Below are positions 9,059 through 16,541 of a stretch of 64,000 nt of DNA, piece after piece (the stretch's first letter is position 1; every line of letters starts with the position of its first letter). A program made the position numbers and the translations under genes. The DNA is from Gluconobacter potus. Lineage in GTDB: Bacteria; Pseudomonadota; Alphaproteobacteria; Acetobacterales; Acetobacteraceae. The notes under the pieces were generated by a model, which was not told the origin of the DNA, did no database searches, and saw only the letters and a program-made list of their open reading frames with translations. The stretch lies in the NCBI RefSeq assembly GCF_015244705.1, contig NZ_JABCQF010000008.1:1-64000 (forward strand), read 5' to 3'.

Positions 9059-9083
9059 AAAAAGAAACCCGGCTTGCACCGGG
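9059..9083 (-). terminator. Terminator after small protein B
   Basis: On the minus strand CCCGG-TGCAAG-CCGGG is followed by TTTCTTTTT. The hairpin begins 6 bases after the stop codon of the 49-residue frame. The same T tract follows two neighbouring genes. Confidence 0.75.
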
Positions 9084-9089
9084 CTCCTT

Positions 9090-9239
9090 TCAGTTCATCC
9101 GATTGGGAGGTTCCGGCATGGGTGGAGGATCTTCACCCGGTGGCGGATATGGATTGGGCTTTGGCGGGTCAGGTGGCATTGGTGGCGTGGGATTAGGCAA
9201 CTCACTGGCACTTTGAGGGCAGAGCATCATCATCTCCAT
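9090..9239 (-). CDS. Tiny proline-rich protein B (49 residues)
   Basis: This short frame has about 20 prolines, with runs such as PNPTPPMPPDPPKPNPYPPP, and would be fully disordered. It has several ATG codons in a row; GGAG overlaps the first codons and would suit the ATG at 9,227 best. A good terminator directly follows the stop, which supports a real transcription unit. There is no recognisable family. It could be a periplasmic spacer-like peptide or a non-functional frame. Confidence 0.42.
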   Translation of the reverse strand: MEMMMLCPQSASELPNPTPPMPPDPPKPNPYPPPGEDPPPMPEPPNRMN

Positions 9240-9292
9240 TGCAGGGGTGACAATGCTTCAAAGCTGTTTTGGAACGGCGGTTTGCTCGCAGC

Positions 9293-9312
9293 AAAAAGAA
9301 AGCCGGCCGGCT
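9293..9312 (-). terminator. Terminator after small protein C
   Basis: On the minus strand AGCCGGCCGGCT (AGCC stem, GGCC loop, GGCT) is followed by TTTCTTTTT. It lies 16 bases past the stop codon of the 55-residue frame. Confidence 0.6.
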
Positions 9313-9328
9313 GCCCTGTTTTGGACGC

Positions 9329-9496
9329 TCAAGTCCCTTTCGCGGGATCATAGTCCTTTTCAACCTCCTCATCTTCTTCCGGAGGCTCGTCTATGATCGG
9401 GCTCTTGTCGGGATAGGGATCGAAAGGCTCTCTTTCGCTCGGAGAACCGGGAGCTTTTGTCGGATTGATGGGCGTGTTGCCGGATTGAGCGAACAT
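9329..9496 (-). CDS. Tiny acidic proline-rich protein C (55 residues)
   Basis: The frame starts at an ATG with AGGAGG 7 bases upstream, a strong ribosome-binding site. The product is Pro/Glu/Asp-rich (EPFDPYPDKSPIIDEPPEEDEE) and probably disordered, with no signal peptide. It shares composition and a DPxPYD-like stretch with protein A, and both are followed or preceded by near-identical terminators. A 66-residue frame overlapping it in another register lacks a ribosome-binding site and is rejected. Function unknown. Confidence 0.55.
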   Translation of the reverse strand: MFAQSGNTPINPTKAPGSPSEREPFDPYPDKSPIIDEPPEEDEEVEKDYDPAKGT

Positions 9497-9555
9497 GGTC
9501 GCCTCCTGTTGTCCAGCGATTCAAATCCCTACCCAGTGGCTGGTTCGATATACAC

Positions 9556-9580
9556 AAAAAGAAACCCAATCAGCGTCGGG
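9556..9580 (-). terminator. Terminator after the Rieske oxygenase gene
   Basis: On the minus strand CCCGA-CGCTGA-TTGGG (one G-U pair) is followed by TTTCTTTTT. It lies 4 bases beyond the oxygenase stop codon. Confidence 0.65.
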
Positions 9581-9583
9581 CTG

Positions 9584-10675
9584 TCAGTCAGCCGAACTGG
9601 TACGAAGATGTTCCTCTTCAAGGATCAGTCTTTCGATTCTTCTGCGCACATGAATCGCTTCTGCATCCGTCACGAAGTTGGGCTCATCGCAGGCTCGTGT
9701 CTGATCGAGGCAGGGTTCAATGACATTGAGAACACGTACGTCCTCGGCAATCACCTCCCTGTTCCGGCTGGCATACTGTTCCGAAATGTCTTCGGAACTC
9801 ATGGCAAAATCACGTAGGATGGCGAAATGATAATGCGTGGTTGTATCCGTTTCCGGAGTAATTCCATGAAGGAACGCCAGTTGACCCGTACTGTTCTGCA
9901 CATGCCCCTCTTCGTCACAGGAAACGATTTCAGATCCGGCTGCCACGACCAGTGAAACTCCAAACAGTTCTGCCCGGCTCCTGATCCCCATGGTGCTTCC
10001 AAGCTTGGGAAAGAAGGCGGTCATGGCATCTGGCGTGGGAAAAGCTTTCAGGGGATGGTGAAAACAGAGGCGCGTTGGTTCTTCGATCATCGAACAGGCC
10101 TTTGCCGGACCATCCTCACAGCTCCGAATGCCCAGGCTTGCAGGGTGCGTGAAGCTGATATGCGACTGGTCGAACAGGTTCTCCAGCACGATCTGGGACC
10201 GCGCCTCAACATGGCAGGTGCCTGTTCCGAACAGGAGTTTCTCTGTGCCATGCGAAAAAAGGGAAGCCGTGTCCGGCAGGCGGTTCATGTCTGCGGGTGT
10301 TTCCAGATCCGCCCAGATCCAGACGAACGGTTTCTGTTCGACGACAGGGAAAGACTTCAGATCCATGGCTTTGGGAATATGCTTCTGAAAGGGGAGACTG
10401 ACGCACTGGCCTGATGTCTCAAAAACCGCCCCATGATAGGGGCAGATCAGGTGTTCCCCGTCCTGATGCTCTGCGCATAGTGGCATCTGACGGTGTGGGC
10501 ACAGGGCTTTCAATGCCTGCACGTCCCCGCCTGAAGTCCGCAGCAACAGAATATCCTGCCCAAGCAACCGTCGTCTCAGAGGGCTACTGGTGATCTCCGA
10601 ACTCCAGCCGGCAATGTACCACTGCTGGCACGGATAGGGCTGTGTAACGGCGGAAAATGGATAGACCGGCATCAT
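9584..10675 (-). CDS. Rieske non-heme iron oxygenase, alpha subunit-like (VanA-type)
   Basis: This 363-residue ring-hydroxylating or demethylating oxygenase has an N-terminal Rieske [2Fe-2S] domain. Its ligands are C59/H61 (CPHRQMP) and C78/H81 (CPYHG). The C-terminal catalytic domain contains ENLFDQSHISFTH, in which H172 and H177 fit the mononuclear iron site and D169 the electron bridge. The length and the absence of a beta subunit fit the one-component vanillate/phthalate-type group. Neither a reductase nor a ferredoxin gene is adjacent, so electrons must come from elsewhere. The substrate is unknown. GGGAG lies about 12 bases before the start. It is divergent from a small gene on the plus strand. 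Confidence 0.88.
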   Translation of the reverse strand: MMPVYPFSAVTQPYPCQQWYIAGWSSEITSSPLRRRLLGQDILLLRTSGGDVQALKALCPHRQMPLCAEHQDGEHLICPYHGAVFETSGQCVSLPFQKHIPKAMDLKSFPVVEQKPFVWIWADLETPADMNRLPDTASLFSHGTEKLLFGTGTCHVEARSQIVLENLFDQSHISFTHPASLGIRSCEDGPAKACSMIEEPTRLCFHHPLKAFPTPDAMTAFFPKLGSTMGIRSRAELFGVSLVVAAGSEIVSCDEEGHVQNSTGQLAFLHGITPETDTTTHYHFAILRDFAMSSEDISEQYASRNREVIAEDVRVLNVIEPCLDQTRACDEPNFVTDAEAIHVRRRIERLILEEEHLRTSSAD

Positions 10676-10893
10676 GAGTGGAAACGTCTCCCGAGAATTC
10701 TTCCCGGATACCGGAGCGATATGAATAGAGAGTAAAATCAGGACGTTTTTCCGGTCCTGATTTAAAATTTGAATGGAAGCACTCTACGATCATTCCCCAG
10801 TCACTGACACCTTGAGCAGTAGTAAAGTGTCGCAGGAAAGCTGGACATCCTGTTCCCCAGGTTCCACTCTTTTCACGCAAAGGAGAGCGCAAC

Positions 10894-11082
10894 ATGCGAC
10901 ACGATCATAACGATGATGAAAACGTCATCGACTCGGAAATCCAGGAACTGATGTCCGAGCTGCAGAATGATGCAGAACGTCTGAGCACGGCGACCGAAAA
11001 ATCAGGTGCACCAGATGAGATCAAGCACATGGTTGCGGCGCTGGCCGACAAGATTGATGGGCTGGCTTCACTGGTTCGATAA
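10894..11082 (+). CDS. Small acidic coiled hypothetical protein
   Basis: A 62-residue, mostly helical, acidic protein (heptad-like EIQELMSELQNDAERL) starting with a His/Asp-rich segment. AAAGGAGAG with about 6 bases to the ATG is a clear ribosome-binding site. There is no signal peptide or known domain. The 218 bases between it and the Rieske gene form a divergent promoter region. Function unknown. Confidence 0.65.
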   Translation: MRHDHNDDENVIDSEIQELMSELQNDAERLSTATEKSGAPDEIKHMVAALADKIDGLASLVR

Positions 11083-11141
11083 GGAATGCAGGCTTCCTTC
11101 ACAGCGCTTCGATTGCTTCCCCCTCGGTATCGTGTCGGTAT

Positions 11142-12053
11142 TTATTGTGCCAATGACTGATGCGAACGAATGAAATCGATGAACGCGCGCAGCGGCGGTG
11201 GCAGTTGGCGGCGGCCGGAATAATAAAGCATGGGTCCCGAAAAAGGTGTGGCCCAGTCGTCCAGCACAACCTCAAGCGCGCCGCTGCGGATGTGAGGAGC
11301 CAGCCAGTCTTCAAACAGACAGACGATACCCAGACCTGACAGAGCAGTTTCAACCAGCAGATCGCAGGCCGATCCGGGTTGGACCAGTAAGGGCCCTGGA
11401 GGATCGAGGCGAATAACCTCGCCGTTCTTTTCGAACTCCCACATGGCTGGCGCTCCACCGGCGAAACGAAGACGCAGACAGGCGTCTTCCAGCAACTCGC
11501 TTGGGTGTTGAGGACGTCCCTTCGCAGACAGATAAGATGGTGCGGCCGCAGTAAGAACGCGCTGAGTGGCAGGCCCGATGGGGATCGCGATCATGTCCTG
11601 TTCCAGACGTTCTTCATAACGGATGCCTGCGTCCGCGCCAGAAGCAAGAATATCGACAAAACTGTCCTCTACCGTCACGTCCACGCGGATTTGTGGATGA
11701 GCGATCAGGAAAGGCGACAGAATACCCGGCAGCACAGTCCGGGCGACATTGGCCGGCACGTTGAGGCGCATGGTGCCCGCAGGCTGGTCGGTTTGTGCGT
11801 GGACCGTATCGAGTGCGGCGCTGATCTCGGCCAGAGCTGGTGAAAGCCGTTCGAACAGTCGGGCGCCCGTTTCAGTAAGTGAAATGCTGCGTGTGCTGCG
11901 ATGAAGCAGGCGTGTACCAAGGCGGGTTTCCAGCCGCCGCAGAGCTTCGCTCAGGCCGGATGCCGAAAGACCCGAAACACGCGCCGCCTCCCGGAAACCG
12001 CCTGCCCGCGCAATCGCAACGAAGGCTGAAAGATCATCAAGCTCGAAAGACAT
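11142..12053 (-). CDS. LysR-family transcriptional regulator
   Basis: A 303-residue regulator with an N-terminal winged helix-turn-helix (about residues 3-60; FVAIARAGGFREAARVSGLSASGLSEALRRLETRLG) and a C-terminal periplasmic-binding-protein-like effector domain. It is divergent from an aldo-keto reductase gene across a 97-base gap, the common layout of a LysR protein and its target. I infer that it controls that gene in response to a small ligand. The effector cannot be predicted. Confidence 0.93.
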   Translation of the reverse strand: MSFELDDLSAFVAIARAGGFREAARVSGLSASGLSEALRRLETRLGTRLLHRSTRSISLTETGARLFERLSPALAEISAALDTVHAQTDQPAGTMRLNVPANVARTVLPGILSPFLIAHPQIRVDVTVEDSFVDILASGADAGIRYEERLEQDMIAIPIGPATQRVLTAAAPSYLSAKGRPQHPSELLEDACLRLRFAGGAPAMWEFEKNGEVIRLDPPGPLLVQPGSACDLLVETALSGLGIVCLFEDWLAPHIRSGALEVVLDDWATPFSGPMLYYSGRRQLPPPLRAFIDFIRSHQSLAQ

Positions 12054-12150
12054 TGTGCGATTTTCCGTACGGGCCGTTCAGGATTGAGCAGCTTATCGAT
12101 CATTCGAGCGCCGTCCATGTTTGGTGTGCCCCCTTATCCAGGAGATACCA

Positions 12151-13014
12151 ATGAGCAGTCAGGCCAATGCAGGAACCTTTATACTCGGCGACCGCGTCGT
12201 GAACCGCATGGGGTACGGGGCGATGCAGCTTGCCGGCCCTGGTGTCTTCGGGCCACCGCGGGACCATGAAGCCGCTATTGCTGTACTGCGAGCGGCGGTC
12301 GAAGCCGGCGTCAATCATATCGATACCAGCGATTTTTACGGCCCGCATGTCACGAACCAGATCATCCGGGAGACCCTGCACCCTTATGGCGATGACCTCA
12401 TGATCGTAACCAAGGTCGGCGCGGTGCGTGGCGAGGATGCATCATGGCAGCCAGCCCAGAGCGCGGAAGACCTGACCAGAGCCGTGCATGACAATCTGCG
12501 CAATCTGGGGCTGGACCGGCTTGAGGTGGTCAATCTGCGACTGATGGGGGACATTTTTGCACCCAAAGAAGGCTCGCTGGCGGAGCCGTTTTCGGCACTC
12601 GCTGCGCTGCGTGAACAGGGGCTCATCCGTCATATCGGTCTCAGCAATGCAACGGCTGCCCAGGTCGCTGAAGCGCAGACGATCGCACCAGTGGTCTGCG
12701 TGCAGAACCATTACAACCTCGTCCACAGGAAGGATGATGCGCTGATCGACGCGCTGGCTTCACAGGGCGTGGCCTATGTGCCGTTCTTTCCCCTGGGTGG
12801 GTTCAGCCCCATCCAGTCCGATGTCCTGTCCCGAGTTGCAGCAGATATCGGGGCTACACCGTTACAGGTCGCTCTGGTATGGCTGTTGGCCCGCTCCCCT
12901 AATCTGCTCCTCATCCCGGGAACTTCGAATCTTCTTCACCTGTCGGAAAACCTGGCAGCAGCAGAGCTGGAATTGCCGGACGATGCTCGTGCGCGACTTG
13001 ACGCCATCGCTTAA
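12151..13014 (+). CDS. Aldo/keto reductase
   Basis: This 287-residue NADPH-dependent oxidoreductase has the AKR TIM barrel. D58 and Y63 (HIDTSDFYG) and K88 (IVTKVG) are the catalytic set; the usual active-site His lies in a less typical context (NLRLMGD). The C-terminus holds the cofactor signature IPGTSNLLHLSENLAA. The open frame extends upstream, but AGGAGATACCA precedes the ATG at 12,151. The divergent LysR gene is its probable regulator. Its stop codon shares TTAA with the convergent nhaA stop. Substrates could be carbonyl compounds formed during sugar oxidation, but this is a guess. Confidence 0.92.
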   Translation: MSSQANAGTFILGDRVVNRMGYGAMQLAGPGVFGPPRDHEAAIAVLRAAVEAGVNHIDTSDFYGPHVTNQIIRETLHPYGDDLMIVTKVGAVRGEDASWQPAQSAEDLTRAVHDNLRNLGLDRLEVVNLRLMGDIFAPKEGSLAEPFSALAALREQGLIRHIGLSNATAAQVAEAQTIAPVVCVQNHYNLVHRKDDALIDALASQGVAYVPFFPLGGFSPIQSDVLSRVAADIGATPLQVALVWLLARSPNLLLIPGTSNLLHLSENLAAAELELPDDARARLDAIA

Positions 13015-14252
13015 CGCGGGAAGCCGCCCTCTTCGGATGGCCGGGTTACTGTCTGCGGTATAAAACGCAACCAGAGCCATCCGCTCAGAGCAGACAAGGC
13101 TGAACCGGTGAAGATTCCCATCTTCGCCGGGGTCATAAGATCTGATCCGGAAAATGCCAGATTTGCTACAAACAGGCTGATCGTGAAGCCAATGCCGCAC
13201 AGCAGCGAAAGACCGAACAGCATTCCGGTTGAGGTGCCGGCTGGAAGCATGGCGACCTTCAGCCGGATCGAGAGCAGTGTTGCGCCAAATACCCCGACAG
13301 GCTTGCCAATCATCAGTCCCAGTATGATCCCGAGCGGAACAGCTTCCAGCATCATGTCCGGTTTGATGCCGGCCACTGAAATGCCCACGTTCATGAAACC
13401 AAAAAGCGGCAGGACGATCCAGGTGACGAAGGGCGTGACCGCAGATGAAACCCGATCGAGAGGGGCAGCCCCTCTCGCGTCCCCTGCGGGCAGACACAGA
13501 CCGGTAATGACCCCAGCAAGTGTCGGGTGGAGCCCGGAATCCAGAAGCGTAGTCCAGAGCAGAACGCCGCCCGACCCATAAGCCCAGAGTGTTCTGATCC
13601 CTGCCCTGTTCGCTCCAATCAATGCGGCCGTGACAAGTACAGCCGCGAGTAGTGCAGGCCAGTACAGGGCGCTGCCATAAAACAGGGCGATCACTACAAT
13701 CCCCAGCACGTCATCGAAAATGGCAAGTGCCATCAGCCATGCTCGTCCTCCGGGCGAGACACGCCGTCCCAGAGCAAGGATGATTGGCAAGGTGAAGGCC
13801 GCATCCGTTGCCACAGGAATAGCCCAGCCAGAAGTTGCTTCCGGGTGTCCCCATGTCACCAGCAGATATGTCAGTGCCGGCACCACCATCCCGCCCACTG
13901 CTCCAATCAGTGGCAGAGCGACACGTCGGAGCGACGAGAGATGTCCAGAGACGATTTCCTTTTTGATTTCGAGAATGACCACCAGAAAGAACAGGGTCAT
14001 CAGCCCGTCAGAAACCCATGCGGCGATATTGTCGGGACCCCGCTTTCCAAGAAAGGGAAATTTCAGCGGGAGTGTCGTCAGGGTTCTATAGCCCGCCGCC
14101 CATGGCGAATTGGCCAGAACAAACCCGGCAAGAGACGCAAGCAGGAGAAAGGATGCTCCACCGGCGGAAGATTTCAGGAAGCGTCTGACATGGGCAGTGG
14201 CCGGAACAAAAGGTGCGGTCATTCGCTGTTGTCGAACGGGATAGCCTTCCAC
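13011..14252 (-). CDS. nhaA: Na+/H+ antiporter NhaA
   Basis: A 413-residue inner-membrane antiporter with about 12 transmembrane helices that exchanges sodium for protons in pH and salt homeostasis. Recognisable family stretches are the GGASFLLLASLAGFVLANSPW start, EIKKEIVSGHLSSLRRVALP, and the TDAAFTLPIILALG and LAIFDDVLGI segments with the paired aspartates that bind the ion. The start is a GTG with GGAAAG 5 bases upstream; an ATG 30 bases further in is the alternative. It lies next to the tRNA-Val gene, inside the accessory zone. Confidence 0.95.
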   Translation of the reverse strand: MEGYPVRQQRMTAPFVPATAHVRRFLKSSAGGASFLLLASLAGFVLANSPWAAGYRTLTTLPLKFPFLGKRGPDNIAAWVSDGLMTLFFLVVILEIKKEIVSGHLSSLRRVALPLIGAVGGMVVPALTYLLVTWGHPEATSGWAIPVATDAAFTLPIILALGRRVSPGGRAWLMALAIFDDVLGIVVIALFYGSALYWPALLAAVLVTAALIGANRAGIRTLWAYGSGGVLLWTTLLDSGLHPTLAGVITGLCLPAGDARGAAPLDRVSSAVTPFVTWIVLPLFGFMNVGISVAGIKPDMMLEAVPLGIILGLMIGKPVGVFGATLLSIRLKVAMLPAGTSTGMLFGLSLLCGIGFTISLFVANLAFSGSDLMTPAKMGIFTGSALSALSGWLWLRFIPQTVTRPSEEGGFPR

Positions 14253-14470
14253 ACAAGCTTTCCAAAGAACGAGGTGAAGCGGCTAAGATTGCCGCATATC
14301 CCTATCCGCCAGCACTGGCTCGATACGCCTAACCCAACTCAGGAGATGGCATGGCCCTGCCACGGATGGGAACATTACGACTGGGGTATGAATGGGGTAG
14401 GCTATGCCCAAGCAAACGGGCCAAGCAGTCGTTTATGTAGGGGAAAATGGCTAAAAACAGCCAGTCAGGA
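14253..14470. other. Gap between nhaA and the tRNA-Val 3' end; possible island junction
   Basis: The 218 bases hold no gene I can support. A G-rich motif GGGGT-N6-GGGGTA at 14,383-14,399 resembles the G-rich repeat (GGGGT...GGGTA on the sense strand) just upstream of the integrase start at 1,383. Together with its place at the tRNA 3' end, this suggests remains of an integrase control region. Weak evidence. Confidence 0.35.
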
Positions 14471-14545
14471 TGGTGGGCGCGACAGGGATTGAACCTGTGA
14501 CCCCTGCCGTGTGAAGGCAGTGCTCTACCGCTGAGCTACGCGCCC
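14471..14545 (-). tRNA. tRNA-Val(CAC)
   Basis: The 75-base cloverleaf reads on the minus strand. The acceptor GGGCGCG pairs with CGCGCCC, the D arm is TAGCTCAGCGGTAGAG, and the anticodon stem CTGCC/GGCAG encloses loop TTCACAC with anticodon CAC. The T arm contains GGTTCAATCC, and the CCA end is encoded. It is intact. Its 3' end faces the accessory region, the usual target side of P4-type integrases. Confidence 0.97.
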
Positions 14546-14601
14546 ATCCGTGGGACGGGCTTCTAGCAAGGTGTTGTTTTCCTGACAAGATCTTTTTCAT
14601 G

Positions 14602-14629
14602 GGGAACCGCATTATCCGCTGCGGTTCCC
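14602..14629 (-). terminator. Strong stem-loop after the 628-residue gene
   Basis: GGGAACCGCA and TGCGGTTCCC form a perfect 10-base stem around 8 bases, 13 bases past the stop codon of the minus-strand gene. No long T tract follows, so termination is likely but not certain. Confidence 0.5.
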
Positions 14630-14642
14630 GTGTTTCAGCGGT

Positions 14643-16529
14643 TCAGAAGCCGAACATGTGGTCCAGCGAGAATGCGCCTTTTCCGTTTTCCAGGCCATGA
14701 TAGCCGAAGAGGCGGCAGGTCAGGTCCCGGATCAGGACGTAGCCGCCTTCCCCGGCACGATCGAGGTGCGAGCCTTCAAACAGCTCGTGCGGGCGCACCA
14801 TGAATGACCCGTTGGGCGCAATCCTGACGGTCGTTTGGGCAATCAGGGCACCATTTGCATCATGGAGTAGAAGGACGGTTTCCGAGATATCGGTTCCTTC
14901 GACAGAAGCCGGATGGATCAGGTAGCAGAAGCTACGTAGCGTGTCCTGATCCGTCTTTTGTCCCAGCTTCAGGAAAAGCCGTGTCGTCAGGCCCGGCGGT
15001 GGGCCTGAGTACGATTGCGGCTCGGAGCGCCAGGTCATGAGCGTGTTGAAAATATGGGCACCAAAACTGGTTTCAGCGGCGTGATCGCTCTCGCGGTTCC
15101 GATAGCGCATCAGGGCGTGCAGCCAGCCATCGGCTTCGCCGCCATCGCGGAAATCATAGACCAGATCGGCATGACCTGGTCGATCTATCAGGGTGTGCAG
15201 TGCAAGGGCCGTGTCGTGGTTGCGGGGAAGGTTACCCAGGAAATGCGATCCGACCTTCCCGCCTGTCTCATCAAACAGATCGAGCCTTACGGGAAGGGAC
15301 TGGAGCGCTTCGGACATGGGGTTGGGCTGCAGGAACGTCTCGAACTGCTTCGGATCCAGGATCGGAAACGGCAGCAGGAATCCACGGCCCAGCGACGGCG
15401 CAAACTGACGGATGGCAGGCTCTGGGCGCAGATCGTCCCGCTCCACGTTCAGATGGGCGATGCGGGTGCGGCCGCGCTGCGTGATTTCATAGCGTGGACG
15501 TACGAGATGCCGGCCCGAACGCAGTTCAAGCTGTGCGGGCCAGTGTAATCCGGGAAAAAGCGCGCCAACATCCACGGCCACCGTCTCGAACGGCCCGACA
15601 GCACGGTGGAGCGCATGCGATGTGTCTTCTCCCATCCGGTTAAAGATAATGCCTCCAGCCGGAATGGTGGTCGCGTGGCTGTTCTGTACCCAGACGATCA
15701 GCGTTTCGTCGGGCTCAGGGGCCGGAAGGGTTGCGTAACGCACGGAAGGCCAGGCATTGGCATCATGCGTGACGGAGAGGCTCGGGTCGCCGTTTTTACC
15801 CCAGCTGTCGAGAGCATATTTGACGACGTCATGTCCGCGTGCACCCAGAACATGGATGAAAAGCTGTCCCGTAAATTCCGGCAGATCAAAGCGGCGACGG
15901 ATATCGGCGCTGTCGATCGTGATTCCTGCCCCGGCTTCAGTCACCGGCTGTTCCCACTGGGCCAGGACCTTGCCCGCTCCGTCATAGAGCCGCATCCAGT
16001 AACGCAGGTTCTCCGCCGCATAGCTGGACCAGTAATTGGCCGTCACGATCCGGCAGGAAAACTGCTCTGTCTCGCGGAAGAAGGCGAAGTTGGTCGCAAA
16101 GTTCAGTTTGTCCAGATAGGGACGACCGGCAACCAGCATCTCGTCTGGAAGGCGCGCCGGGGCAAGCGTGTAAAGATCCCGACCGTTCTGAAGCCCCTTC
16201 AGCCGGGTCCGCATCTTGGCGTCTTCAAAAGACAGGGCAAGGATGGCATCCGCTTCGGTCGCGGGCAGGTCCACGAGCGCACGAAGCGTTCCGCCAAAAC
16301 CGTCCGGCTGTCCCACCCGTTCCGTATCATGAACATAGACGCAGGCTGGTTTCAGCCCCGGATAGAGCGCGGCAAGCGTGCGGGCAGCGTCATCCGGATC
16401 GTAGACAGCCAGTGTCCGCCCTGCGAATTCGGCTTCCATCCGGACGAGTGCTTCCGCGGCCAGCGGATGCGCCAGCGCCTTGTACAGAACATTGCCACCC
16501 TGCGGACCAAAGGTGCGGATATCGAGCAT
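14643..16529 (-). CDS. Unrecognised 628-residue protein in operon with an ELM1-like protein
   Basis: A long intact frame without signal peptide or clear membrane segments. It is rich in beta-type stretches, and residues around 190-260 and 350-420 look like repeated sandwich modules. The N-terminal 130 residues (RTFGPQGGNVLYKALAHPLA) look like a separate alpha/beta domain. I do not recognise a family. It starts 12 bases after the ELM1-like gene ends and so is co-transcribed with it, and it lies near glycosyltransferase genes, which hints at a role in surface glycan or polysaccharide handling. The hint is from context only. Confidence 0.8.
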   Translation of the reverse strand: MLDIRTFGPQGGNVLYKALAHPLAAEALVRMEAEFAGRTLAVYDPDDAARTLAALYPGLKPACVYVHDTERVGQPDGFGGTLRALVDLPATEADAILALSFEDAKMRTRLKGLQNGRDLYTLAPARLPDEMLVAGRPYLDKLNFATNFAFFRETEQFSCRIVTANYWSSYAAENLRYWMRLYDGAGKVLAQWEQPVTEAGAGITIDSADIRRRFDLPEFTGQLFIHVLGARGHDVVKYALDSWGKNGDPSLSVTHDANAWPSVRYATLPAPEPDETLIVWVQNSHATTIPAGGIIFNRMGEDTSHALHRAVGPFETVAVDVGALFPGLHWPAQLELRSGRHLVRPRYEITQRGRTRIAHLNVERDDLRPEPAIRQFAPSLGRGFLLPFPILDPKQFETFLQPNPMSEALQSLPVRLDLFDETGGKVGSHFLGNLPRNHDTALALHTLIDRPGHADLVYDFRDGGEADGWLHALMRYRNRESDHAAETSFGAHIFNTLMTWRSEPQSYSGPPPGLTTRLFLKLGQKTDQDTLRSFCYLIHPASVEGTDISETVLLLHDANGALIAQTTVRIAPNGSFMVRPHELFEGSHLDRAGEGGYVLIRDLTCRLFGYHGLENGKGAFSLDHMFGF

Positions 16530-16541
16530 ACAGGGGCCCTT

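Noticed and set aside
9369-9569. 66-residue frame overlapping tiny protein C
   Set aside because: The frame with AGGAGG and the well-placed terminator is the 55-residue one; this longer frame has no start signal.
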